A DNA stretch of 64,000 nt from Flavobacterium sp. A45 (GTDB taxonomy: Bacteria; Bacteroidota; Bacteroidia; Flavobacteriales; Flavobacteriaceae). The stretch spans positions 34,988 to 98,987 of the forward strand of contig NZ_MUNX01000093.1 of NCBI RefSeq assembly GCF_002001005.1. The letters are read 5' to 3'. Below are positions 8,697-18,269 of this stretch, in pieces. Under the pieces are notes generated by a model. It ran no database searches. It had not been told where the DNA came from and saw only the letters and a program-made list of their open reading frames with translations. Positions within the stretch are counted from its first letter, which is position 1, and each line of letters opens with the position of its first letter. The position numbers and the translations under genes are program-made.

Positions 8697-9416
8697 ATGA
8701 AACTAAAGAAAATAAATCAAGTATTGCAGGAAGCCTTAATTGATTGCGGGTTGACAGAAGCAAATGAAATGCAAAAAGAAACTTTTTCGACCATAAAAAG
8801 TGGATCGGATGCAATTGTTGTTTCTCCAAAAGGTTCGGGAAAATCTACGACTATCGTGATGAATGTCATTCAGCAACTGGTTTGCGAAGGAGAGGAATCG
8901 CCACGTGCCTTAATTATTGTGGAAGACAAAGCTAAGGTTCTTGAAATGGAAGAACTTTTCGAAAAGTTTGGAAAATTTACCAACTTGAGAGTATATGGCG
9001 TTCACGATAAAGGGGATATGGAATATGATAAAAATTATATTTCTGCCGGTATAGATGTTCTTATTGGGACTCCTAATAAATTGAGTGATATGTTTACTAC
9101 AGCTGGGTATAATGTAAACCGATTGAGAATGTTTATACTTGATGATGCTGACCCGATTTTGAAACTGCGTCACGAAACAAAAATCATGCGAATCTCAAAT
9201 AGTATTGCCAAAACGCAACGAATTATTTTTACAGAAAAATTAACGGAGCGAATCGAAATCTTGGCAGATAAAATGTTGTTAGAACCTTATGTTTTTGATT
9301 TTGAGGAAGAATATGACGAAGATGAAGAGGATTTTGAAGAAGAAGAATCTGTAAATCCAGATGTTGATGATTTTGAAGAAGAAGATGAGGAGATTGATGA
9401 TGACGAAGAGGAATAA
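8697..9416 (+). CDS. DEAD-box-like protein with a single RecA lobe and acidic tail
   Basis: 239 residues. The N-terminal 200 match RecA lobe 1 of DEAD-box RNA helicases: Q-motif-like EANEMQKETF, motif I SPKGSGKST, motif Ib-like IGTPNKLSDM, and motif II degenerated from DEAD to DDAD (ILDDADPI). Motif III (SAT) reads FTEK. The whole second RecA lobe (motifs IV-VI) is missing; instead the last ~38 residues are almost all Asp and Glu. It cannot be a canonical helicase. It may still bind ATP and an RNA or protein partner; the acidic tail suggests contact with a basic surface such as the ribosome. No frameshift is evident and the next gene starts 110 bp later, so it is intact rather than truncated. 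Confidence 0.85.
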   Translation: MKLKKINQVLQEALIDCGLTEANEMQKETFSTIKSGSDAIVVSPKGSGKSTTIVMNVIQQLVCEGEESPRALIIVEDKAKVLEMEELFEKFGKFTNLRVYGVHDKGDMEYDKNYISAGIDVLIGTPNKLSDMFTTAGYNVNRLRMFILDDADPILKLRHETKIMRISNSIAKTQRIIFTEKLTERIEILADKMLLEPYVFDFEEEYDEDEEDFEEEESVNPDVDDFEEEDEEIDDDEEE

Positions 9417-9526
9417 AATTTAAGAAGAAATCAGAAGACAGGAAGCAAGACTCCGAACGTACAAGTTTTTAAGATGCTTTTAGTTTAATGATTTGATATA
9501 ATAATAATTTAAAAAATAAAATCATC

Positions 9527-9745
9527 ATGGGATTAATGAAGGTATTTTCGGGAAGTGAAATTTTGGCATTGTCTTTGCAAGAGAGGATAGAGGCCGCTGG
9601 AGTGGAAACTACAATTAAAAATAACATTCAGTCAGCCAGAATGTCTGGTTTTCCAAATTTGGACTCAGCTGTCGAAGTGTTTATCCAAGAAACTGATTTT
9701 GCAAAAGCAAATCCGGTTATCGAAGAATTTAGGTTGAGTATCTAG
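9527..9745 (+). CDS. DUF2007 domain protein
   Basis: 72 residues: short beta-alpha-beta-beta fold typical of DUF2007 (putative signal-transducing protein), with MKVFSGSEILALSLQERIEAAGVETTIKNN at the start and the conserved VEVFIQETDFAKANPVIEEF at the end. Related domains occur in PII-like small proteins, but the function is not known. The start is the ATG at 9527; a second ATG at codon 4 is possible. It ends with a clear terminator. Confidence 0.87.
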   Translation: MGLMKVFSGSEILALSLQERIEAAGVETTIKNNIQSARMSGFPNLDSAVEVFIQETDFAKANPVIEEFRLSI

Positions 9746-9773
9746 TTAAATTAAATTAATTTGATTTTTTTTT

Positions 9774-9811
9774 GAAAAACCTTGAGACTTATTTGTATCA
9801 AGGTTTTTTTG
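9774..9811 (+). terminator. Terminator after DUF2007 gene
   Basis: AAAAACCTTGA ... TCAAGGTTTTTTT, 11-bp stem, 12-nt loop, ending in a T run. Confidence 0.82.
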
Positions 9812-9826
9812 TAATATAATTTTAGA

Positions 9827-10639
9827 ATGAAAGAAGTACAATACAAAATGATTGTTTTGGATATGGATGATACGTTGTTAACCGATGACCATACCATATC
9901 TGATGAGAATAAAGAAATGATTTTTAAAGCTCAGGAAAAGGGCGTTTATGTTGTTTTAGCCTCAGGAAGGCCAACTTCGGCGATGACGGCTTATGCAAAA
10001 GAACTTAAAATGGATTTCTATAATTCATATATGCTTTCTTATAATGGGGCTGTAATTACCGACCTGAAGGAGGATAAAATTCTTTTTGAACAAACCTTGA
10101 CCAAAGAGCAAATCCATGAATTGTATGATTATAGTTTAAAAAGCAAAACGCATATCATTACTTATGTAAATGATGAAATTGTTAGTGAAACCGATTCGGA
10201 ATACATTGATGTTGAAAAGCATATTACAGGTTTGGTACACAATAAAGTAGAGAGTTTCAAGGATACTGTACAGACCAATGCGGTAAAATGTATTTTATTG
10301 GAAGAGCCATCTTATCTCAAAACCGTTGAAGATGATTTGAAACTGGCGATGCCACATTTGAGCGTTTCTATGTCCAAACCGTTTTTTCTTGAAGTTGCCC
10401 AACAGGGTATAGACAAAGCTTACAGTTTGAAAAAACTGGCAAAGAAATTAGATATTCATCAAAGCGAAATCATTGCCGTTGGAAATGCAGGAAATGATTT
10501 GACCATGATTGAGTATGCTGGCTTGGGTGTTTGGGTTGATAATGTAACTCCTGAATTGAGAGACAAAGCCGATTTAATTGTGGCTTCCAATAATAATCAT
10601 GGTGTTGCTGAGGTAATTAGACGTTATATTTTGAATTAA
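9827..10639 (+). CDS. Cof-type HAD-IIB family phosphatase
   Basis: 270 residues. HAD motif I is VLDMDDTLL (nucleophile D12, acid D14), motif II is LASGRPTSAM, and motifs III/IV are around K200 and AVGNAGNDLTMIEYAG. The large C2B cap lies between residues ~85 and 190, which defines the IIB (Cof) subgroup. These enzymes dephosphorylate sugar phosphates, FMN or pyridoxal phosphate with overlapping specificity. The physiological substrate is not readable. The stop codon overlaps the start of the GNAT gene (TAATG), so the two are translationally coupled. Confidence 0.93.
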   Translation: MKEVQYKMIVLDMDDTLLTDDHTISDENKEMIFKAQEKGVYVVLASGRPTSAMTAYAKELKMDFYNSYMLSYNGAVITDLKEDKILFEQTLTKEQIHELYDYSLKSKTHIITYVNDEIVSETDSEYIDVEKHITGLVHNKVESFKDTVQTNAVKCILLEEPSYLKTVEDDLKLAMPHLSVSMSKPFFLEVAQQGIDKAYSLKKLAKKLDIHQSEIIAVGNAGNDLTMIEYAGLGVWVDNVTPELRDKADLIVASNNNHGVAEVIRRYILN

Positions 10640-11166
10640 TGAAATCCTATATAGAAACAGAAAGATTAATTTTAAGGGAAGTGATTTCTTCTGATGACGA
10701 AGGAATGTTTGAATTGGATTCGAATCCCGAAGTGCATCGTTTTTTAGGAAATAAGCCTGTAAAGCATATTGATGAAAGTAGATTGTATATTGAAAATTTA
10801 AAACAACAATATACGGAAAACGGAATTGGTCGTTGGGCAGTAATTCTAAAAGAAACCAATGAATTTATTGGATGGTCGGGTATAAAGTTAATTAAGGAAT
10901 CTATCAATAATCATCAAAACTTTTATGAGATTGGGTATCGTTTTATACAAAAACATTGGGGAAAAGGTTATGCTACCGAAGCAGGACTGGCTTTTGTGGA
11001 TTATGCCTTTAATGAAATGAAAGTGGATGCTCTTTATGCTTATGCAGATATTGGGAATAAGGATTCAAGAAAAATACTAGAAAAACTGGGAATGTATTAT
11101 GTTAATTCCTTTGAATACGATGGAGAAGAAGAAGTCTGGTATGAAATGAAAAACCCCAATTTATAA
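10639..11166 (+). CDS. GNAT family N-acetyltransferase (RimJ/RimL type)
   Basis: 175 residues. It begins ETERLILREV, the start of the RimJ/RimL-like group (acetyltransf_3), and has the acetyl-CoA loop in YRFIQKHWGKGYATEAG with the Q/RxxGxG/A pattern. The end motif NKDSRKILEKLGM is typical for ribosomal-protein or aminoglycoside-type acetyltransferases of this family. It is coupled to the upstream HAD gene by a 1-bp overlap. Target unknown. Confidence 0.92.
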   Translation: MKSYIETERLILREVISSDDEGMFELDSNPEVHRFLGNKPVKHIDESRLYIENLKQQYTENGIGRWAVILKETNEFIGWSGIKLIKESINNHQNFYEIGYRFIQKHWGKGYATEAGLAFVDYAFNEMKVDALYAYADIGNKDSRKILEKLGMYYVNSFEYDGEEEVWYEMKNPNL

Positions 11167-11184
11167 TTTTCCATTTTCAGAAAA

Positions 11185-11248
11185 AAATCCGTCTCGTTGA
11201 ACTGTCCCCAAAATTTAAATACTTTGGGCGTTCAACGAGACGGATTTA
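11185..11248 (+). terminator. Long hairpin, likely terminator of the GNAT gene
   Basis: The arms AAATCCGTCTCGTTGAAC (11185-11202) and their exact complement at 11230-11247 form an 18-bp stem. The loop can pair further through CCCAAA / TTTGGG. The stem is much longer than a usual terminator. It ends in TTATT rather than a long T run. Confidence 0.7.
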
Positions 11249-11264
11249 TTATGATTTTTTGTCG

Positions 11265-11310
11265 TTGTAGAGATATACTGTAAATTATCGACTGCAGTTC
11301 ATCTCTACAA
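11265..11310. repeat. Palindromic element TTGTAGAGAT...ATCTCTACAA
   Basis: TTGTAGAGATATACTG pairs with the complement at 11295-11310, with two mismatches. It resembles the TTGTAGAGACG-type palindromes dispersed in Bacteroidota and cyanobacteria; that likeness is from memory and not verified here. It sits directly after the hairpin at 11185-11248 and just before the convergent gene end at 11325. Confidence 0.55.
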
Positions 11311-11324
11311 AATGGATTTATAGG

Positions 11325-11846
11325 TTATTTTTTGGCAACCGAAATAAAATAACTATTTCCGTCACCCATTGTTAGTTTTATTCTTTCGTCACATACATCG
11401 ATGACAAATTTACCATTGTCATAACAGGTACAAGTTGTTTTCTTGTCTTTCGACATTTCGTTGTCACATTTTCCTGTTTTATAACCTGCCAATTGTGGAG
11501 TATAAAAAGAAACCAAATCGGTTGAAGCAGTTACTAATGAAATGATGCTGGCTGAGTTATCATTTGCAATTCTGTAAACGATTCTGTCTGTATAGTTGAT
11601 GTTGTCCACCGAAACTTTTCTGATATAGGTATAAGAAGTTGAAGCAGTTTCAACTGATTTTTCTTCAAATTTAAAGCCAAGACTTCTAATGTCAAGATTG
11701 AACCTCTCCTGTGAATTGTGACTTGCCCAAGCTGTCAGTGTACTAATTGTTGGAAAAGGATTTTTAGTTGCTATTGCCGGTGCATTTTGAGCTTGTGAGC
11801 AAAGTGTAACAAATAGTAGGGAGATTGTGAGGTAGAATGATTTCAT
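11325..11846 (-). CDS. Secreted protein of unknown function
   Basis: 173 residues with a clear signal peptide (MKSFYLTISLLFVTLCSQAQ, cut after the AQ). The mature part is small and soluble, with four cysteines close together (KCDNEMSKDKKTTCTC and DVCDE), which could form disulphides in the periplasm or outside. I do not recognise the family. There is no membrane segment and no lipobox. The gene is flanked by hairpins on one side and a 600-bp gene-poor region on the other, so it is probably its own unit. Confidence 0.75.
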   Translation of the reverse strand: MKSFYLTISLLFVTLCSQAQNAPAIATKNPFPTISTLTAWASHNSQERFNLDIRSLGFKFEEKSVETASTSYTYIRKVSVDNINYTDRIVYRIANDNSASIISLVTASTDLVSFYTPQLAGYKTGKCDNEMSKDKKTTCTCYDNGKFVIDVCDERIKLTMGDGNSYFISVAKK

Positions 11847-12442
11847 TTTTTGTTGTTATTTATTTAATATTAACCTACTCTTTATGGTTTTCGGCGATCC
11901 CATTTATTTTTGGAAAATAATATAGTTTTCTCTAAAGTTTGATTTCTAGAAATTTAAGACAATCTTTTGCAAGGAATGTAATGTGAATACTAATTTGATC
12001 CATTTTTTAAACAGATAAAATCATGTATTATTACTTCCCCACTGAATTATTTTTTGAAAAAATTAGTTTTTTGAGATTTTCAATAACGGAACACAGCGAC
12101 TTTATTTGGTATGGGATAAAGTTAGTGCTGTTAAATTGTTTTTGGAATTGTGAAATTAGTATTTAAATAAATAAGAACAAAACCTTAAAGGGGAAAATAA
12201 AGCTTTTTTTATTAGTGAATTGAATACGTTTTTTAATTCTTTTTTGGGTTTAAAAAATGATATTTTTAGTTACAGGTAGTATGATATATAGGATAATTTT
12301 AATTGCATACTATGTAAATTATCCTGATTTTCCTTTGGAGTTTTGGTGGTAGAAAAAATGGATTTGATGGTTTAAACCAATAGGGTAAATAAAAAGGGGT
12401 TACTGTACTTGAGTAACCCCTTTTTTTGTTTTTTTCGACGAT
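11847..12442. other. Gene-poor region with hairpins
   Basis: About 600 bp between two minus-strand genes. I see no supported gene; the best reading frame (12023-12166, 47 codons) has no family features or start signal. At 12277-12325 two inverted repeats interleave: TAGTATG/CATACTA (12277-12283 with 12306-12312) and AGGATAATTT/AAATTATCCT (12290-12299 with 12316-12325). Together they could form a pseudoknot. A strong terminator lies at 12391-12427. Confidence 0.55.
12391..12427 (-). terminator. Terminator of the S9 peptidase gene
   Basis: GGGGTTACT gtacttg AGTAACCCC flanked by A5 and T7. On the minus strand it follows the peptidase stop at 12443 by about 16 bp and ends in a T run. Confidence 0.85.
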
Positions 12443-15100
12443 TTATATTCTAGTCACCGTCATTTTGGCATTAGCCATAGCAGGGATGACCTGAGTCATT
12501 TTTTCGGCCATTTTTGTGGTTGGATTGATCCAAAATGTAATATTGTCATTGGTGTTTTCATTGGCTTTGATTTCCACTTTCAAACAATCTTTAGCATTTA
12601 CCATTTCATTACCCAGCACTTTTAAAGTTACCATTTTGGCTTTCATGGTAGTCATATCGGGTACTTCGAAAATCAATTGATAATCTTTTTGCAAAGGCAA
12701 TCCGGCTATAACAGAGTCAAAACCAGCTCCGTCACACAGATAAGCTCCGGAGAAAGGCATTTCCGTTTTATTTCCTTTCATGTCGATACTCATTTTGTCT
12801 TTAGAAAAACTAGTAATAATGTTTTGCCCCATTTGTTGTATTTTTCTTGAAACAATCACCAAGTCATTTGTAAATTCGGCTTCGTCAACCATTTCTCCCA
12901 TGGCTCCGGAAGCGATGTCTTTTACAGTCCAATTGGCTCCATTTTGAGAAATCGTTCGGCTCATGCTCATAGGGATAGTTTGTCCTTGCACTTCAATCAC
13001 TAAATTATAATTAAGCGTTTGTGCTTTTAGGCTGTTGCTTAGTTTTGGTAAAGCAGCTGCCGATTTTACCGATTTAGCAGGTTCATAAGTCACTTTACTG
13101 ATATCAACTGTCAATTCTTTTAGCCTTTTTGCAACATTTTCAGGCATTTCTTTTTGGTATCTTCCGCCTAAAATGCCGGCCAAGAATTTTTCAGTTTCGG
13201 CATACATTGCCATACTGTTTATCGGTTTGCGAAAACCATGTCCTTCATCATCTGCCAATAGGTATGAAACTTGTTTTCCTTTGTCTCTCAAAGCTACTGT
13301 GATTTGATCCGCTTCTGCTTTTTTAACTCTTGGGTCGTTTGCTCCTTGTATGATTAATAAAGGTTTTACAATTTTGTCGGCACTAAATAATGGACTGGCT
13401 TCGCGGATTCTCTTTTTACCTTCTTCGGTATTTGGATCACCAACCATTCCGTATAGATAAGCTCTACCTGATTCCCAATAAGCTGGTACTGATTCTAATA
13501 ATGTAAAAATATTACTTGGCCCAACAATATCAACTCCACAGGCATATAAGTTTGGTGTGAAAGCCAATCCAGCTAAAGTGGCATAACCACCATAACTTCC
13601 TCCCATAATGGCTACTTTGTCTTTGTTAGCGATACCTTTTTCAATCAAATGATTTACTCCGAAAGTGATATCGTCCTGCATCAATTTTCCCCATTGCAAA
13701 TCACCTGCATTTAGGAATTTCTTCCCGTATCCACCACTTGCTCTAAAGTTGGGTTGTAAAACAGCATAGCCTCTGTTTGCCAAAAATTGAGCTTCAGAGT
13801 CATATCCCCAAGTATCTCTAGGTCCTTTTGGTCCACCATGAACCAATACTACTAAAGGCAGATTCTTATCATTTTTTCCTATTGGTAAAGTTAAATAAGC
13901 TGGGATTTCTAAACCATCACTACTTTTGTAGCGAATGGATTTCATTGGCGCCAAATATTGTTCAACCTTTTTTAAAGCAGGTCTTGGAACATACTGAAGT
14001 ATCAATTCTTTGGTTTCAGTGTCAAAGAAATATGCTTCAGCGGCATATTTGTCACCCCAAGTACTAATTAAGAATTTTTTGTAATCTTTGGTAGCACTTT
14101 GGAAATTCACTTCCCTTCCTTGGAATTTTTTCTTCAAAAAGTTATAATTGCCTTCCCAAGTTTTATTTTTCCAATAATAATCAGTTTGATCATTGGTATA
14201 GGAAGTATATATAATTTCACGTGTGTTATCGTCTATATTTATACCTCCAAAATCGACAGCGTTTTTGGGATCACTTTCCAATTTAGTCAATTTTAAAGTT
14301 TCTAAATCTATTAAGTATAAAGTAGAAAGATTCAAATCTCCTTTGTTGGTTACTAAATAAGCTTGTTTGTTGTCTGGTGTCCAACCAGTAATATAGGCTT
14401 GTTCGGTAACCAAGGTTTCATAAATTGGTGTCAAAACATCACCCACTTTTTTGTACATGATGGTGTTTCCTTTTTCATCGGTTTTAGATAAAACTCTTAG
14501 ATTTTCTTCCCAATCAAAATCGTAACCGGTGATTCTATCTTTATTTTCATATATTTTAGTCAATTCTCCAGTAGAAATTTTAAGTTGGTACAAATCGTGC
14601 CAAGCCTTGTCTCTGTCATTTAATCCGATCATCAACAGATCAGGATTCTTTTTGCTAACGATATTGATTTGAGCTGTAACCTCTTTTAGAGGAGTTAAGT
14701 TTCTGGCTTCTGGAACTTTACCTTCAGCAGCTGTTGCCATAGGGTTTACTGCAAATACGTTAATGTTTTCATCTCCGTCTTTGTCTTTTACAAACAAAAT
14801 GTTTTTGGAATCATGCGTCCAAAAGTAACCATACAATGGTCTTTTGCTATCAGTTAAGGGGCGTGCTTTGTCAAAAGGTTCGTCAAATTTTTTAACCCAG
14901 ATATTCATAATGCCTTGGTATTCCTTCATGAAAGAAATCCATTTCCCATCAGGACTTAATTGTCCTCCGGATATTTCCGGGTTTCCAAAAAACAACTCTC
15001 GGTCAAGAATTGGAGTTGCGTTTTTGGTTTCTTTGGTCTGTGCTATCATGCTGCTAATCGAAATTAGGAACATGAAAAAGCAAAAGCTGTGTTTTTTCAT
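12443..15100 (-). CDS. S9 family peptidase (prolyl oligopeptidase/DPP type) with C-terminal extension
   Basis: 885 residues. A signal peptide (ending MIAQ) directs it to the periplasm or outside. Residues ~30-390 form the beta-propeller (repeats such as [16 protein letters not shown]). The alpha/beta hydrolase domain follows, with catalytic Ser502 in GGSYGGYAT, Asp589 in GANDPRVKK and His621 in DEGHGF. S9 enzymes cut short peptides and feed amino-acid uptake. Ordinary members end near residue 650; here about 235 extra residues follow, rich in beta strands and resembling DUF3108-like domains. A start 20 bases earlier is not supported. The gene is monocistronic, with a terminator downstream. 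Confidence 0.94.
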   Translation of the reverse strand: MKKHSFCFFMFLISISSMIAQTKETKNATPILDRELFFGNPEISGGQLSPDGKWISFMKEYQGIMNIWVKKFDEPFDKARPLTDSKRPLYGYFWTHDSKNILFVKDKDGDENINVFAVNPMATAAEGKVPEARNLTPLKEVTAQINIVSKKNPDLLMIGLNDRDKAWHDLYQLKISTGELTKIYENKDRITGYDFDWEENLRVLSKTDEKGNTIMYKKVGDVLTPIYETLVTEQAYITGWTPDNKQAYLVTNKGDLNLSTLYLIDLETLKLTKLESDPKNAVDFGGINIDDNTREIIYTSYTNDQTDYYWKNKTWEGNYNFLKKKFQGREVNFQSATKDYKKFLISTWGDKYAAEAYFFDTETKELILQYVPRPALKKVEQYLAPMKSIRYKSSDGLEIPAYLTLPIGKNDKNLPLVVLVHGGPKGPRDTWGYDSEAQFLANRGYAVLQPNFRASGGYGKKFLNAGDLQWGKLMQDDITFGVNHLIEKGIANKDKVAIMGGSYGGYATLAGLAFTPNLYACGVDIVGPSNIFTLLESVPAYWESGRAYLYGMVGDPNTEEGKKRIREASPLFSADKIVKPLLIIQGANDPRVKKAEADQITVALRDKGKQVSYLLADDEGHGFRKPINSMAMYAETEKFLAGILGGRYQKEMPENVAKRLKELTVDISKVTYEPAKSVKSAAALPKLSNSLKAQTLNYNLVIEVQGQTIPMSMSRTISQNGANWTVKDIASGAMGEMVDEAEFTNDLVIVSRKIQQMGQNIITSFSKDKMSIDMKGNKTEMPFSGAYLCDGAGFDSVIAGLPLQKDYQLIFEVPDMTTMKAKMVTLKVLGNEMVNAKDCLKVEIKANENTNDNITFWINPTTKMAEKMTQVIPAMANAKMTVTRI

Positions 15101-15190
15101 ACAATAGTGTTTTAATAGTTAAGAGGTATGTCGCTATTGTGATAAAAAAGTTACAAAAAAAATATCTTTTTATTTCTTGGGTTTTGTTCG

Positions 15191-15198
15191 TAAATTTG
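15191..15198 (+). promoter_or_regulatory. -7 promoter box for mtaB
   Basis: TAAATTTG matches TAnnTTTG and predicts a leader of about 40 nt. No well-spaced -33 TTG is evident. Confidence 0.6.
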
Positions 15199-15243
15199 CA
15201 CACTTAAATTTTTTGACAACGATTTCATTAATTTAAGGTAATT

Positions 15244-16602
15244 ATGGAGAATAGAAAAAAAGTTGCTTTTTACACGCTTGGTTGCAAATTGAATTTTTCG
15301 GAAACATCAACAATTGCGCGTAATTTAGAAGATGAAGGTTTTGATCGTGTCGATTTTGAGGAAGTGGCCGATATGTATGTAATCAATACTTGTTCGGTTA
15401 CGGAGAATGCTGATAAGCAATTCAAACAAGTGGTGCGCAAGGCAATGAAATTAAATGACAAGGCTTTTGTCGCTGCAGTTGGCTGTTATGCTCAGTTAAA
15501 ACCAGAGGAATTAGCGAATGTCGATGGAGTAGATCTAGTTCTTGGGGCTACGGAGAAATTCAAACTTGCCGATTATATCAATGATTTATCGAAGAATGAT
15601 TTTGGTGAAGTACATTCCTGTGAGATAGCCGAAGCCGATTTTTATGTTGGAAGTTATTCAATCGGGGATAGAACCCGCGCCTTTTTGAAAGTGCAGGATG
15701 GCTGTGATTATAAATGTACCTATTGTACTATTCCGCTTGCTCGTGGAATTTCGAGAAGTGATGAATTGGAGAATGTTTTGAAAAATGCCTACGAAATTTC
15801 AAAACAAAATATCAAAGAAATTGTCCTGACGGGTGTCAATATTGGAGATTATGGAAAAGGGGAGTTCGGGAATAAAAAACACGAACATACTTTTCTGGAA
15901 TTAGTTCAGGCTTTAGATGAGGTTGAAGGAATTGAAAGATTGCGTATTTCTTCGATTGAACCAAATTTATTGAAGAACGAAACGATAGAATTTGTTTCGA
16001 AAAGCAGAACTTTTGTACCGCATTTTCATATTCCGTTGCAATCAGGAAGCAATGATATATTGAAATTAATGAAGCGCCGTTATTTGCGTGAAGTGTATAC
16101 AGAAAGAGTGAATAAGATTCGTGAAGTAATGCCACACGCTTGTATTGGTGTGGATGTCATTGTTGGATTCCCTGGAGAAACCGATGAACATTTCTTGGAA
16201 ACCTATCATTTCCTTAACGAAATGGATATTTCCTATTTACACGTTTTTACCTATTCGGAGCGTGATAATACGGAAGCTGCCGAAATGGAAGGCATCGTTC
16301 CTGCCAATGTTCGTGCCAAACGAAGCAAAATGCTACGCGGTTTATCAGTTAAAAAACGCCGTGCTTTTTATGAAAGCCAATTAGGTACAAACAGAACGGT
16401 ACTTTTTGAAAGTGAAAATAAGGAAGGCTACATTCATGGTTTTACAGAGAATTACGTAAAAGTAAAAACACCTTGGAATCCAGAATTAGTAAACACTTTG
16501 CACGATATCAATTTGACAAGAATTGATGAGGACGGAAGCGTTCGAATGACGTTTACTTCGTCAGTTCGACCTGCGGTCTCGGGTTTGAATGTAGAGGTTT
16601 AA
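15244..16602 (+). CDS. mtaB: tRNA (t6A37) methylthiotransferase MtaB
   Basis: 452 residues. It is a radical-SAM enzyme that adds a methylthio group to t6A at position 37 of tRNAs reading ANN codons. The N-terminal UPF0004 domain has Cys14 (TLGCKLN), Cys50 (NTCSVTENA) and Cys81 (VGCYAQ), which hold the second iron-sulphur cluster. The radical-SAM motif is C154-x3-C158-x2-C161 (DGCDYKCTYCTIPLARG). A TRAM-like C-terminal region begins around residue 385. The TLGCKLN start and CTIPLARG identify MtaB rather than MiaB or RimO. It stands alone, with its own promoter and a hairpin downstream. Confidence 0.96.
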   Translation: MENRKKVAFYTLGCKLNFSETSTIARNLEDEGFDRVDFEEVADMYVINTCSVTENADKQFKQVVRKAMKLNDKAFVAAVGCYAQLKPEELANVDGVDLVLGATEKFKLADYINDLSKNDFGEVHSCEIAEADFYVGSYSIGDRTRAFLKVQDGCDYKCTYCTIPLARGISRSDELENVLKNAYEISKQNIKEIVLTGVNIGDYGKGEFGNKKHEHTFLELVQALDEVEGIERLRISSIEPNLLKNETIEFVSKSRTFVPHFHIPLQSGSNDILKLMKRRYLREVYTERVNKIREVMPHACIGVDVIVGFPGETDEHFLETYHFLNEMDISYLHVFTYSERDNTEAAEMEGIVPANVRAKRSKMLRGLSVKKRRAFYESQLGTNRTVLFESENKEGYIHGFTENYVKVKTPWNPELVNTLHDINLTRIDEDGSVRMTFTSSVRPAVSGLNVEV

Positions 16603-16636
16603 AATATAAATTGGATTTCTAGTATAAAAAACAAAT

Positions 16637-16688
16637 ACGAATTGCACTAATTTACACAAAACTGTTCGTGTAAATTAGTGCAATTCGT
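16637..16688. terminator. 20-bp perfect inverted repeat between convergent genes
   Basis: ACGAATTGCACTAATTTACA (16637-16656) is exactly complementary to 16669-16688 with a 12-nt loop. It lies between the ends of mtaB and the SDR gene and most simply ends both transcripts. The word reads like a sequence repeated in flavobacterial intergenic DNA (memory, not checked). Confidence 0.65.
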
Positions 16689-16707
16689 GTTTTATAAATC
16701 TTGAAGA

Positions 16708-17424
16708 TTAAGGATTTGTTGACCAAATACTGCTGTTTTTGATAAAAACGCGTCTGTTTAATTTTAGCTGGGCAATAATTAATTCGGCCATATCTTCGGA
16801 CTGCATTACTTTATCGGGATTACCGTCTGTAAGGTTTAATTCTTTTGCCATATCGGTTGCAACAGTACTTGGAGTTAAAGCCGTAACACGAATGTTGTGT
16901 TTGCGCACTTCCTGCATCAAAGAATCTGTCAGTCCCAAAACTGCAAACTTTGAAGCACTGTAAGCACTTGTTAATGCATTTCCGTTTAATCCTGCTGTTG
17001 AGGAAATATTGATAATGTCACCGGTTTGTCTTTCAATCATGTTAGGCAAAATGGCACGGGTTACGTAATAGGTTCCCATTAAATTCACCTGAATAATACG
17101 CTCCCAATCGGCTGGCTCTAATTCTAAGAATTTTCCAAAAGCTGCAATTCCGGCATTATTGATTAGAATATCAATGGTTTTGAATTCGGATAAAGCTTTT
17201 TCTACAGCAGTATTTACCGAGTTGATATCAGCTACATCTGCAGTTATTGCTAGCGCTTTCACTCTTAATGAGCGTGCTTTTGCAGCTACATTTTCGATTT
17301 CATCTTGTGTTCGTGCCAATAAAATTACGTTTACACCTTCTTTTGCTAATGCAAGAGCTATGGCTTTTCCAATTCCTTTTCCTGCACCCGTAATCAGGGC
17401 ATTTTTATTTTTTAAGTCGTTCAT
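16708..17424 (-). CDS. SDR family oxidoreductase (3-ketoacyl-ACP reductase-like)
   Basis: 238 residues. Rossmann motif TGAGKGIG (residues 12-19), the NNAG motif (89-92), and the catalytic set Ser142, Tyr155, Lys159 (SAYSASK). The Arg at position 38 favours NADPH. It fits the classical SDR family, close to 3-oxoacyl-ACP reductases, though the separate fatty-acid genes are not nearby. Its start overlaps the stop of the upstream gene (17424-18269) by 1 bp (TAATG), so the two are translated together. Confidence 0.92.
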   Translation of the reverse strand: MNDLKNKNALITGAGKGIGKAIALALAKEGVNVILLARTQDEIENVAAKARSLRVKALAITADVADINSVNTAVEKALSEFKTIDILINNAGIAAFGKFLELEPADWERIIQVNLMGTYYVTRAILPNMIERQTGDIINISSTAGLNGNALTSAYSASKFAVLGLTDSLMQEVRKHNIRVTALTPSTVATDMAKELNLTDGNPDKVMQSEDMAELIIAQLKLNRRVFIKNSSIWSTNP

Positions 17425-18269
17425 TATTTAGTTTTTAATTTTTTTTCTAATGTTAATTTAAAAATAGTCGCTTCCAAAACTTCAGTGTCGTTATCTTCAC
17501 AAAGTAGGAATTCAACTTTATCAGCGGAGTTTTTATAAACAGTTAGACCTTCAAATTTATGGGTGTCACTGATTTTTTTGCTGAAATCGATTTTCATGGT
17601 TTTGGTGTCGATACAACCGATGAAACTTCCAAGAATTTCACCATCGTTATAAGTAGAATCTGTGTCTTCGGCGGTTGATAAAAAATAAATTTTATTGTCG
17701 AGTGCAACGGCATCAGTGAAACTGCTGCGGACTCCTTTTATTTTTGGTAATTTATAGCTGTTGGAAAGTATATTGAACTCGTTGACCAAGTTTTTGCCCT
17801 GAATGGTAAACAATACATTTTTGGCTGATTTTCCATTGCCTCGGTTGAACAAATACCATTCTTCTCCTGTGTAAACAGCACCTTCTATATTGAAATCCTC
17901 GGGTTTTATTTCGCCAAAACTTTGCATTACTGAATACAAATCAGTCAGGTCATTGGTGCTTATTTCTTTCTCAAGGGTGTTGATTTGGATCATTTTGTTC
18001 CTTTTCTCTGTAGAACCTGAACCAAAAATATAGAGATTGTCTTCAAAATGGGTGATTGCCTCAAAATCTGGTTTTTCGCTTTTAGCAATATTTTCGGTTG
18101 CGTTTTCTATGATTTCATGACGTTGTAGATTTTTGGAATCTATATTGTATTCGTATAGAAATCCGCTGTTGTCGCCTATGATAAATAAGCTGTTGTCTTT
18201 GTAAATAAGTCCCGAGGCAGAACCGATTCCGATGATGTGAAAAAGAATTTCAAATGTGAATTTTTCCAT
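17424..18269 (-). CDS. Uncharacterised propeller-like protein (DUF6929-like)
   Basis: 281 residues, no signal peptide, no membrane segment. The chain consists of repeated short beta-strand units ([73 protein letters not shown]...LLCEDND), which suggests a beta-propeller. I think it is DUF6929 but am not certain of the number. A cytoplasmic protein with this fold could be a sensor or an esterase-like enzyme; no catalytic motif is visible. It is the first gene of a two-gene unit with the SDR (1-bp overlap). Confidence 0.7.
   Translation of the reverse strand: MEKFTFEILFHIIGIGSASGLIYKDNSLFIIGDNSGFLYEYNIDSKNLQRHEIIENATENIAKSEKPDFEAITHFEDNLYIFGSGSTEKRNKMIQINTLEKEISTNDLTDLYSVMQSFGEIKPEDFNIEGAVYTGEEWYLFNRGNGKSAKNVLFTIQGKNLVNEFNILSNSYKLPKIKGVRSSFTDAVALDNKIYFLSTAEDTDSTYNDGEILGSFIGCIDTKTMKIDFSKKISDTHKFEGLTVYKNSADKVEFLLCEDNDTEVLEATIFKLTLEKKLKTK

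Noticed and set aside
8623..8829. 68-codon minus-strand frame before the DEAD-box-like gene
   Set aside because: It overlaps the true gene start and the AT-rich spacer of repeated words; no family match.
12023..12166. 47-codon frame starting MYYYFPTELFF in the gene-poor region
   Set aside because: Unremarkable composition, no ribosome-binding or promoter signal and no family resemblance; kept only as a weak possibility.
14844..15107. Antisense frame over the start of the S9 peptidase
   Set aside because: Opposite strand of a clear gene with signal peptide; no start signal.
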